Shown here piece after piece: positions 43,027 through 50,379 of a stretch of 64,000 nt of DNA. Within the stretch, counting starts at the first letter, position 1, and each line of letters opens with the position of its first letter. The notes under the pieces were generated by a model. That model was not told the DNA's origin. It worked only from the letters and a program-made list of their open reading frames with translations, and ran no database searches. The stretch comes from Bog-950 sp964423405 (GTDB lineage Bacteria > Bacteroidota > Bacteroidia > Chitinophagales > LD1): the NCBI GenBank assembly GCA_964423405.1, contig CAYREY010000010.1, positions 18,307 to 82,306 on the forward strand, read 5' to 3'. A program made the position numbers and the translations under genes.

Positions 43027-43749
43027 ATGCGCGCAATCAGCCTTTTTGTAATAATACTGCTATATGTAGTGTGCAATGCACAAAGCGATGCCACTTTTAC
43101 TGTAAGCAAAAAGAAAAAGGTAATGCTGGAATGCCGGTACGATTCGTTGGCCGGAGATACGCGTTACTTTTTTAAAGTATATGGTACCAGTACCAAAAAT
43201 CTGGTAGCTGGTAAGTTTAGCGGTGGGCAGGTTTGGCTAAACGATACGGCCGTGTGCATACATACCGCAAACACTACCAGTAAGCCTAAAAAGCATACGC
43301 TTGAACTATACTACAAAAAAGACAACTCGGTGGCCTGCAGCCGTAGTTTTACCGTTATGCCTAACGTGCGCATACCCGTGCATATAGCCTCTACCCCTGT
43401 AATAAATGTGATGCCCGATGTGGTTTTCTATTCGGGGGTGTATTCGCAGGGCAACAAAACAAGTAGTAGAGATTCGCTGATAAGTAAAGTAGAAAAACTG
43501 TTGGTACAGCTAAGCCCCACCTCGCGCTCTAAAAGTAAAGTAGATATAAAGCTGAAGCTAACCTTTAAGTGCAAGGGCCAGACTACCGACCTGCAGACTA
43601 CCGGACTTAAGCTGAGCCCGGAAATGATTAGCAAAATAAATGAAATGGAAACCGGCTGCTACTTTGGTGTTAACGCAACCTACCACAGCTACTGCGACCC
43701 ACCGGAAGATATAACCATGGGCCCTTACCGGTTTGATATACGGCAATAA
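43027..43749 (+). CDS. Secreted GldM C-terminal-like protein 2
   Basis: A 240-residue protein with a signal peptide (cleavage after CNA, near residue 18). The layout matches gene 1 but the sequence is strongly diverged: a first beta domain with KVYGTSTKNLVAGKFSGGQVWLNDT, then FTVMPNVRIPVH, and a C-terminal unit DLQTTGLKLSPEMISKINEMETGCYFGV equivalent to the TGNR...M..KI..M..G segment of gene 1. It starts 3 bp after gene 1, so the two are co-transcribed. Confidence 0.55.
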   Translation: MRAISLFVIILLYVVCNAQSDATFTVSKKKKVMLECRYDSLAGDTRYFFKVYGTSTKNLVAGKFSGGQVWLNDTAVCIHTANTTSKPKKHTLELYYKKDNSVACSRSFTVMPNVRIPVHIASTPVINVMPDVVFYSGVYSQGNKTSSRDSLISKVEKLLVQLSPTSRSKSKVDIKLKLTFKCKGQTTDLQTTGLKLSPEMISKINEMETGCYFGVNATYHSYCDPPEDITMGPYRFDIRQ

Positions 43750-43828
43750 TAGCCACCAACAGCGATATTAAAGTCGGGATGTTACAGCCGCCAAACAATA
43801 AAATGCCGGTAAAAGCGTAATCCTCAAC

Positions 43829-43848
43829 AAGTTTTACTTGTAAAACTT
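43829..43848. terminator. Weak hairpin after GldM-C-like gene 2
   Basis: AAGTTTTAC (43829-43837), loop TT, GTAAAACTT (43840-43848). AT-rich and without a T run, so termination is uncertain. It precedes the promoter-like element of gene 3. Confidence 0.3.
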
Positions 43849-43902
43849 AGCCAGAAAATTGTTTATTGAAGCTTTTCCTTTTACATTACAACCAGGAACT
43901 TG

Positions 43903-43933
43903 TTGAGCCGGCTAACCTATTTAGGTATTTTGC
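43903..43933 (+). promoter_or_regulatory. Putative promoter of GldM-C-like gene 3
   Basis: TTG at 43903-43905 and TATTTTGC at 43926-43933, 20 bases apart, 21 bp before the ATG at 43954. The context TTTAGGTATTTT(G/A)CG is shared with the SprB-adhesin promoter (9760-9775). It supports the 43954 start over any frame extension upstream. Confidence 0.45.
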
Positions 43934-43953
43934 GTTACACCACTGAAGGAACC

Positions 43954-44682
43954 ATGAGAGTTTTTATAAAAACCCTCTTACTGCTGCTACTATTTATACC
44001 CCGGCAACAAGCTTTTTGCCAAAAGGTAAATGCTGAAATATTTATACCCATAACCAACCGCAGCGAAATCTGGCTTCGCCCGAAAATAGATACGCTGGAG
44101 AACAAAAAAGAATACGAGTTTAAAATACGCGTATCGCCGGAGTATAAAATATCGCAGTTTTTATTTGAAAAAGGGTTGGCTATACAAAACGATAGCGTAC
44201 TGGTAATAATACCCAACAGCACTAAGTATGGCGATTACGACACGGCAACCCTACGCGTAATAGTAAACAGCATAGGTGGCTCGCGTATTATGCTGTTTCA
44301 AAAGAAGTTTATTATAAAGGTGCCCGAGAAAATGTACCCAGTACTCAACAACCCCAAAAACAACCTGATAAAAGTAAATGACAAGGTGTTTTTAGAGCGT
44401 AATAAAACCTACCCTAAAGATGTATTTACCGGCAACCGCCCTTTTGTAACTATGTACGAAAGCGAAGCAAATATGACCCCGGTAAAAGTTACTAATGTTA
44501 CTATTGCATTAATGGAGCGTGAGGGCAAACAATATAATTCTAACGCCGATACGCTAAGCATGGATGCCATCCGCGAGATAAAGAAGATACGTAACCCCAT
44601 ACCGGTTTATATTAAAGTAGATGGCACCAGCGGCAAGTCGAAAAAATCGGTCTGGAACAGGGTGATAGTTTATCAGGAGTAA
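43954..44682 (+). CDS. Secreted GldM C-terminal-like protein 3
   Basis: A 242-residue protein from the ATG at 43954. The frame is open further upstream, but that part covers the promoter. Signal peptide MRVFIKTLLLLLLFIPRQQA, cleavage near residue 23. The beta domains follow the order of genes 1 and 2: EYEFKIRVSPEYKISQFLFEKG, FIIKVPEKMYPVLNN, and TLSMDAIREIKKIRNPIPVYIKVDG as the closing unit. It is the most diverged of the three. Only weak similarity supports the family link. It has its own promoter-like element and ends at a nested bidirectional terminator. Confidence 0.5.
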   Translation: MRVFIKTLLLLLLFIPRQQAFCQKVNAEIFIPITNRSEIWLRPKIDTLENKKEYEFKIRVSPEYKISQFLFEKGLAIQNDSVLVIIPNSTKYGDYDTATLRVIVNSIGGSRIMLFQKKFIIKVPEKMYPVLNNPKNNLIKVNDKVFLERNKTYPKDVFTGNRPFVTMYESEANMTPVKVTNVTIALMEREGKQYNSNADTLSMDAIREIKKIRNPIPVYIKVDGTSGKSKKSVWNRVIVYQE

Positions 44683-44690
44683 GCAGCCGA

Positions 44691-44793
44691 CCCCTAAATC
44701 CCCAAAGGGGACTTAGCAGCCAATACAAAATGCAAACAGCCTGATGAATCATCAGGCTGTTTGCATTTAAAGTCCCCTCCGGGGATTTAGGGG
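44691..44793. terminator. Nested inverted repeat / bidirectional terminator
   Basis: Outer arms 44691-44714 and 44770-44793 (24 nt each, two mismatches; CCCCTAAATCCCC type). Inner stem AAATGCAAACAGCCTGATGA (44728-44747) and its complement (44749-44768), perfect over 20 nt. It lies between convergent genes, and the right arm covers the penicillin acylase stop codon. The outer arms resemble a dispersed Bacteroidota repeat into which a terminator hairpin is nested. Confidence 0.85.
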
Positions 44794-46922
44794 CCAGGGT
44801 TATAAACCCGCTCGGCTTTCTTCATCACATCTTCTTTCTTTAAACTAAGCGGGCGCAGTGCCTGCCTGCTGAAAAGTTCAATCTGGTCGTTGTAGTGCTT
44901 ACTATCGGTGCGTAATGAGTTACCTGCCGGCTGTAAGGCACCCAGGCGCTGCACACCGTTTTTACCAAACTCTACCAACATAGTATATGTATCGCCGTGG
45001 CCGGGGCGGAAACGAAGCTTATCTCCCGGCACCCGTTTAGGATATACGGGGCTAAGCATATCGGCAAAACCGCGCAGGGGCATATCTACATTGCCACGTA
45101 TATTGCGGTTAATGGTACCCCATTCTACCTTTATAGTACCATAGTACGCTTTAAGAGTATCGCAGGCATTACGCAAAGCAGTTGCCCACTCTTCTTCCGG
45201 CACATCAAAACCAAGTACAAACTGGGCATCGTCATAATCGTGCCGGTCAAACACTTCTTTAATAGCCAGACCAAATAACGATGGAGCATACTCATGTATA
45301 TCGCTTATGCGGTTCCAGCTTTTTAGTATGCCAATGGCCTCTTTCAAATCGGGATATTTGTTTTCATCCAGATTAAAAAACGGCTGCATACTTTCGGCAA
45401 ACTTACCTTTGGTAGAAAACTTAATATCAAATTTAATATCGTGCAGGTCGCTCCAGTTAAACTTGCTTTTAGCCGATATAAGCTCCTGAAAACGCACCGC
45501 ACGGTTGTTATCGCCGGGGCGGCCATCAATCATTTTACGGGGTATTACGCAATATTCGTTCATACACTCTTTACTGGTAGAGTGTAGTGGCGAGTTATTG
45601 GTATTGTACACATAACCACATTCCGGGTTAATCTGCCGCGTCATGCTATCCAGTGGTATCAGTTTGGTCCAAAGGGTTTTTGAGGTATTACCCGGCAGCA
45701 TACCCGACCAGTCAAAATTCAGGTTACGGTCGGGGAACATACCGTGGTTCAGGTAGAAGATATTATCATCTTTATCGGCATATACAATATTAAACAGCGT
45801 AATAGCATTAATGCGGATAGCATCCCAGTACTCGTTATAGTTGCGTGCTTTGCTCATTTTATATAGCTGCTCGCCGGTACGCACACTCATATTACCGGGA
45901 AAACGGATAGCGTAATAGCTATCGCTTTTGCCGCTTTTAATAGTGCAGCCATACTTGCTCCAGTAGGTCATTTTGCGCACGGGTAATACAAACTTTCCTT
46001 TTTTAGCCAGGTTAACCTTTAGCCATACCGGGCGTTTTTCCAGTTCTACCCACTCGCCATCAAACTCGTATTGCAGTTTATTTTTGGGGTTTATTTTCAG
46101 TTTATACACATCCAGCTTATCAAAGTTATTCCAGGTCATACCCCAGCCCAGGTTTTCGTTTACGCCCATAGCCAGCGATGAACTACCCTGAAACATGCAC
46201 CCCTCCATATTCAATCCTTCTTCGCTTTGCAGGTGCGCCTCGTAAAACGACAACAAACCATCGAACCCCATGTGCGGGTTTATACATAAAAAGGTGTTGC
46301 CGTTTTCCATTTTAGATGAATTGAGGGCAAACGCATTAGAACCTACCGATGGGGTACGGTGCTGCGGAAACGAAACAGTTACCGTATCGAACTTGCCATC
46401 TATAGCATCGCCAATCTGGTTTTGCGAGTACGTAAGCGCCGACATTATTACCACATAACAGGTTACGATATCTTTAGAGGTAAGCGGAAACGCTTTCTTA
46501 ATCTTTACCTCTTCCGGATGGGCCGCTGCATAGGCATTAAGACCCTGCACAAAGCCATCGATATACTTCTTAAACTCCGGCGAAAGATCGGTATCGAAAC
46601 GTTCCTCTACCAGTTTACGGGCACCAATAGCGTGTACAAAAAAATCGTTTTTAGCCCCGCTTATCCCCTCATAGCGGCCCATGTAGCCTTTACCTGTATA
46701 AATCAGCTCCTGCGTAATATGAAAAGCATCTTCGGCGTTAACCCAGGCCAGACCATACGCTACTTCGGCATCGGTTTTGGCAAATATATGGGGTATGCCA
46801 AAGCTATCGCGCGCAATGGTAATATCCTTAGGGTTTATAACAGGGTAGCCATTAATACTTAATTGGGCCGATACATTCAACGCAAGCAGTAAACAGATAA
46901 CTGAGGCTAGTATGCTTTTCAT
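44787..46922 (-). CDS. Penicillin acylase family Ntn-hydrolase
   Basis: A 711-residue secreted proenzyme from the ATG at 46922 (MKSILASVICLLLALNVSAQ signal peptide). The open frame runs upstream into the N gap, which is not real coding. The alpha chain has ITIARDSFGIPHIFAKTDAEVAYGLAW. Self-cleavage should occur before S195 in VGSNAFALNSSK, the nucleophile of the beta chain, followed by CINPHMGFDG and GYVYNTNNSP. The family removes acyl groups from beta-lactams, homoserine lactones and related amides. The natural substrate here is unknown. Length is within the family range (about 700-800). Confidence 0.9.
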   Translation of the reverse strand: MKSILASVICLLLALNVSAQLSINGYPVINPKDITIARDSFGIPHIFAKTDAEVAYGLAWVNAEDAFHITQELIYTGKGYMGRYEGISGAKNDFFVHAIGARKLVEERFDTDLSPEFKKYIDGFVQGLNAYAAAHPEEVKIKKAFPLTSKDIVTCYVVIMSALTYSQNQIGDAIDGKFDTVTVSFPQHRTPSVGSNAFALNSSKMENGNTFLCINPHMGFDGLLSFYEAHLQSEEGLNMEGCMFQGSSSLAMGVNENLGWGMTWNNFDKLDVYKLKINPKNKLQYEFDGEWVELEKRPVWLKVNLAKKGKFVLPVRKMTYWSKYGCTIKSGKSDSYYAIRFPGNMSVRTGEQLYKMSKARNYNEYWDAIRINAITLFNIVYADKDDNIFYLNHGMFPDRNLNFDWSGMLPGNTSKTLWTKLIPLDSMTRQINPECGYVYNTNNSPLHSTSKECMNEYCVIPRKMIDGRPGDNNRAVRFQELISAKSKFNWSDLHDIKFDIKFSTKGKFAESMQPFFNLDENKYPDLKEAIGILKSWNRISDIHEYAPSLFGLAIKEVFDRHDYDDAQFVLGFDVPEEEWATALRNACDTLKAYYGTIKVEWGTINRNIRGNVDMPLRGFADMLSPVYPKRVPGDKLRFRPGHGDTYTMLVEFGKNGVQRLGALQPAGNSLRTDSKHYNDQIELFSRQALRPLSLKKEDVMKKAERVYNPGP

Positions 46923-46992
46923 AAACACAAACAGGGATTTTTTTATAGAAGACGGGCGAAAGTAACGTATTGGCACAACACCACCGAATGAT

Positions 46993-47092
46993 NNNNNNNN
47001 NNNNNNNNNNNNNNNNNNNNNNNNNNNNNNNNNNNNNNNNNNNNNNNNNNNNNNNNNNNNNNNNNNNNNNNNNNNNNNNNNNNNNNNNNNNN
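46993..47092. other. Assembly gap (100 N), unknown real length
   Basis: A default-length N run between the penicillin acylase and the deoxynucleoside kinase. Unlike the gap at 37202, the flanks do not repeat each other. The right flank starts with the palindrome GCGGGCAACCCGC, so a repeat may have broken the assembly here. Confidence 0.95.
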
Positions 47093-47121
47093 CCTGCGCG
47101 GGCAACCCGCATAGGGTTCTT

Positions 47122-47748
47122 TCACACGTAATGCAGCCCTGCCTTAAACTCCGTATTCAGCACTTCTGTTACATACCCGTAATCATTTTTCAAGTCAACA
47201 AAGTTAAGGTTGGTGGTATTTAGCAATACTATTACCGACTGGCTTTGTTGCTTAAAATAATCCATATAGGCGTTTTGTATGCCGTCCAGATACTCGGGCT
47301 TTATCCCCTGCTCGTAATCGCGGCCACGTTTGCGTATATTATCCATCAGCTTATCTACCGGTGCATATAAATACAAGGTAATATCGGGCTTGGGCAGGCT
47401 GGGGTTAATAATATCAAACAGGGTACGGTACAATTTAGACTCGTCGGTAGTAAGGTTGTTGCTGGCAAAAATCAGGCTTTTCTGAAACAAAAAATCCGAT
47501 ACGGTAAACGATTTAAACATATCGCCCTCGCTCAGCAGCTTTTTAAGCTGCTGAAAACGTTCGGCCATAAAAAACAACTCTACCGAAAAAGCATGGCGGG
47601 CAGGGTCTTTATAAAAACCGGGCAAAAAAGGGTTATCCTCAAACTGCTCCAGTATCAGCTTACCGTTATAATCGCGCGCCAGTTGTTTGGCCAGCGTAGT
47701 TTTACCGGCCCCTATACATCCCTCTATGGTTATAAAATTGTAGCGCAC
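47122..47748 (-). CDS. Deoxynucleoside kinase
   Basis: A 208-residue kinase, start GTG at 47748. The P-loop GCIGAGKTT (10-18) is followed by EQFEDNPFLPGFYKDP, FFMAERFQQL, the LIFASNNL region, and a lid with KRGRDYEQG. This matches the dGK/dAK/dCK family that phosphorylates salvaged deoxynucleosides. The precise base preference cannot be told. It lies downstream of folK on the same strand, with a hairpin between. Confidence 0.85.
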   Translation of the reverse strand: MRYNFITIEGCIGAGKTTLAKQLARDYNGKLILEQFEDNPFLPGFYKDPARHAFSVELFFMAERFQQLKKLLSEGDMFKSFTVSDFLFQKSLIFASNNLTTDESKLYRTLFDIINPSLPKPDITLYLYAPVDKLMDNIRKRGRDYEQGIKPEYLDGIQNAYMDYFKQQSQSVIVLLNTTNLNFVDLKNDYGYVTEVLNTEFKAGLHYV

Positions 47749-47795
47749 GGTGCGAGTATAGCATAAAAAGTATGCTCATTAAAATTTGATAGGTT

Positions 47796-47828
47796 AACCC
47801 GTAACGGGTTTAAAACCCTTTACGGGTT
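47796..47828. terminator. Palindrome at the folK stop codon
   Basis: AACCCGTAACGGGTT (47796-47810), spacer TAA, AACCCTTTACGGGTT (47814-47828): a 15-nt inverted repeat with one mismatch. The right arm includes the folK stop (47820-47822). It looks like a repeat that serves as a terminator for folK. Confidence 0.6.
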
Positions 47829-48311
47829 GGCCTGTACAGGGGTAACCTTTGAGGTATCTTCACACTCCTCCAGTAACAGGGCCACTGTTTTATTAAACAC
47901 CGGGTGTAGCAACTGTGGCGCTATTTCGCTTAAGGGAGCCAGGGTAAAACGGCGCTGGTGCAAAAACGGGTGTGGCACTGTTAGCGCGGGCTCGTTAATA
48001 ACCAAGCTACCATAAAACAGTATATCAATATCAATTACGCGTGGGCCCCATTTAATGGTTTCTACACGGCCTACCTCTTTTTCAATACTTTTTAAAGTAC
48101 CTAACAACTGTAGCGGCGGCAGGGCTGTACGCACTGCTATGGCCTGATTAAGAAAAGACTGTTGCTCTTTAAGCCCCCAGGCCTCGGTTTCATACAAACC
48201 CGATTGGTTTACTATTTCACAACCCTTTAACGCTATCAGCCTAAGGGCCTGCTTTATATTGTGCTGCCTGTTGCTTTCATTTGAACCCAGCAATAAATAC
48301 ACTACGGTCAT
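47820..48311 (-). CDS. folK: 2-amino-4-hydroxy-6-hydroxymethyldihydropteridine diphosphokinase
   Basis: A 163-residue enzyme of folate synthesis that transfers pyrophosphate from ATP to hydroxymethyl-dihydropterin. Landmarks are YLLLGSNESNR near the start, AWGLKEQQSFLNQAI, KWGPRVIDIDILFYG (the Mg-binding DxD), and LTVPHPFLHQRRFTLAPL. The ATG at 48311 (MTVVYLLLGSN) is the natural start. A TTG four codons upstream is also open. It is divergent from sppA with 84 bp between. Confidence 0.92.
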   Translation of the reverse strand: MTVVYLLLGSNESNRQHNIKQALRLIALKGCEIVNQSGLYETEAWGLKEQQSFLNQAIAVRTALPPLQLLGTLKSIEKEVGRVETIKWGPRVIDIDILFYGSLVINEPALTVPHPFLHQRRFTLAPLSEIAPQLLHPVFNKTVALLLEECEDTSKVTPVQANP

Positions 48312-48395
48312 ACTGATAGCCAAAAGTATTATTATTGCCCTCCATTTAAAATTTCAACCCAAAGTAATCGTCAAACAACAAAAATCAATACTACC

Positions 48396-50177
48396 ATGAA
48401 ACAGTTTTTGAAATTTGTACTGGCAACCGTTACAGGCCTGTTCCTGTTTATGTTGCTGGGCATATTTATAATAGCAGGCATAGCAGCCTCTGCCGGCAAA
48501 GAAACCAAAGCAACCGTAGCCGCCAACTCGGTATTAAAGCTGGACCTTAACTATGCCATACCCGAGCAAACCGTAGATAATCCGTTTGCGGGTATGAACC
48601 TGTTCAACCCCAAGTTGAGCGAAAAAGCTGTAGGCCTTACAGAAATACGTGAGTGCATAGCCAAAGCCAAAACCGACGATAACATAAAAGGTATTTACCT
48701 GGAGCTTGGCCTGAACGATAACGGCCTGGCAACCCTGGAAGCTATCCGCCAATCGCTGGCCGATTTTAGAAAGAGCGGCAAGTTTGTATATGCCTATGGC
48801 GAGGTACTTAACCAGAAATCGTACTACCTGGCTACGGCTGCCGACCAGATATTTATTAACCCCAATGGCGGCATGGAACTGAAAGGCTTTGGCCGCGAGA
48901 TTATGTACTACAAAGGCTTGTTTGAAAAACTGGGTATTGAAGTACAGGACTTTCACTGCGGGGCATTCAAAAGCGCCATTGAGCCTTTTGTACGCGATAA
49001 TATGAGCGAACCAAACCGCCAGCAATTGTTGCACATATACGGCGATGTGTACCGCCAGTTTATTACCAGCATAGGCAAGGACCGCAAACTGGATACAGCC
49101 GAAGTTAATGTTATAGTAAATAACCTGCTGGCAGAAACACCACAAAAAGATGTGGAGCTAAAACTGATAGACGGTGCCCTGTACTACGACCAGGTATTGG
49201 ATAAACTAAAAGAAAAAATTGGGGTAGATAAAAAGAAAGACCTGGAAGTGGTAGACCTGGCCAAATATGCTACTACCATTGAAAAAAACCTGACTGCCGA
49301 AAATAAAGTAGCTGTAGTGTATGCCGAAGGCGATATAGTAGATGGTGAAGGTAAAGACGGTGAAATAGGTGGTGAAGCCTACGCCAAAATAATACGCAAA
49401 CTGCGCACCGATGACAAAGTAAAAGCAATAGTACTGCGTGTAAACAGCCCCGGCGGTAGCGCACTGGCCAGCGATGTAATGTGGCGCGAACTGGTATTGG
49501 CTAAAAAAGAAAAACCACTGGTAGTATCGTTTGGCGATGTTGCTGCATCGGGTGGGTATTACATAGCCTGTGTGGGCGATAAAATATTTGCACAGCCCAA
49601 TACCATTACCGGCTCTATAGGCGTGTTTGGCCTGTTGCCTAACGCACAGAAGATGTTTAAAGACAAACTGGGTATAAGCTTTGATGAGGTGGAGGTAACC
49701 AAACACGGTGTACTGGGTGGTATAACCAAACCGCTGGATGCCGAAGAAGCAGCCTTTGCCCAGCGCAATGTAGAGAAAACCTACCGCGAGTTTAAACAAC
49801 GCGTAGCCGATGGCCGCAGCGCTGTGAAGAAAGAAGTAAACGGAGTGGCTTTTGATACCGCTTACGTAGAAACCATTGCACAGGGCCGTGTATGGACCGG
49901 CAACCAGGCCGTACAAAACGGACTGGTAGATGAAATAGGTGGACTGGATGAAGCAGTAGCTTACGCCGTAAAAAAAGCCAACCTGAAGGAATACCGCGTA
50001 AAGGCATATCCGGAAGAGAAGTCTTTCTCGGAGAAGCTTGCTGAAAGCTTTGGCGATGCAAAAACACAAATGGTAAAAGAACAACTGGGCGAACAATACG
50101 AAGTGTACAAAACCATTGAATGGTTAAAGAAAACCAAAGGTGTACAGGCACGCATGGTTTACGACTTAGGACTTTAA
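48396..50177 (+). CDS. sppA: Signal peptide peptidase SppA (67-kDa type)
   Basis: A 593-residue membrane serine protease of family S49. It has one N-terminal helix (about 8-32) and a tandem S49 fold. The catalytic Lys is K192 in CGAFKSAIEPF and the nucleophile is S385 in VAASGGYYIACVGD, with TGSIGVFG after it. These match the Lys-Ser dyad of E. coli SppA in relative position. It digests leftover signal peptides in the membrane. ATG start. Ends with a strong terminator. Confidence 0.92.
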   Translation: MKQFLKFVLATVTGLFLFMLLGIFIIAGIAASAGKETKATVAANSVLKLDLNYAIPEQTVDNPFAGMNLFNPKLSEKAVGLTEIRECIAKAKTDDNIKGIYLELGLNDNGLATLEAIRQSLADFRKSGKFVYAYGEVLNQKSYYLATAADQIFINPNGGMELKGFGREIMYYKGLFEKLGIEVQDFHCGAFKSAIEPFVRDNMSEPNRQQLLHIYGDVYRQFITSIGKDRKLDTAEVNVIVNNLLAETPQKDVELKLIDGALYYDQVLDKLKEKIGVDKKKDLEVVDLAKYATTIEKNLTAENKVAVVYAEGDIVDGEGKDGEIGGEAYAKIIRKLRTDDKVKAIVLRVNSPGGSALASDVMWRELVLAKKEKPLVVSFGDVAASGGYYIACVGDKIFAQPNTITGSIGVFGLLPNAQKMFKDKLGISFDEVEVTKHGVLGGITKPLDAEEAAFAQRNVEKTYREFKQRVADGRSAVKKEVNGVAFDTAYVETIAQGRVWTGNQAVQNGLVDEIGGLDEAVAYAVKKANLKEYRVKAYPEEKSFSEKLAESFGDAKTQMVKEQLGEQYEVYKTIEWLKKTKGVQARMVYDLGL

Positions 50178-50197
50178 TAATCAGTTTTTTATAATAT

Positions 50198-50226
50198 AAA
50201 GGGGCGGTACCACCGCCCCTTTTTTA
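50198..50226 (+). terminator. Rho-independent terminator of sppA
   Basis: AAAGGGGCGGT (50198-50208), loop ACC, ACCGCCCCTTT (50212-50222), then T run to 50225. An 11-bp perfect stem. Confidence 0.9.
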
Positions 50227-50282
50227 TTTGTGGCCCGCCTAAGTATAGTTACTGGTAGCGGAAACTTTAACCAGCTAAAAGC

Positions 50283-50312
50283 TTGACTTTTCCAGTATTT
50301 GCGGTATGTTGC
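50283..50312 (+). promoter_or_regulatory. Putative promoter of S74 surface protein A
   Basis: TTGAC at 50283-50287 and TATGTTGC at 50305-50312, 19 bases between TTG and TA. The block TTGACTTTT...TATTTGC..GTAT.TTGC is shared with the element before S74 protein B (54548-54578), and the following GGACTGAATTTT is also shared. Confidence 0.5.
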
Positions 50313-50379
50313 AGGAAACGTTTGTACAAATTTGGACTGAATTTTGCTCAGATTATTGTACTACACAAAAACCCCCATC

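Noticed and set aside
44787..47105. Penicillin acylase frame extended through the N gap
   Set aside because: The extension crosses 100 N and has no homology-like content. A clear signal peptide starts at the ATG at 46922.
49206..50096. 296-residue open frame antisense to sppA
   Set aside because: Aromatic-rich shadow of sppA, which has all catalytic motifs on the plus strand.
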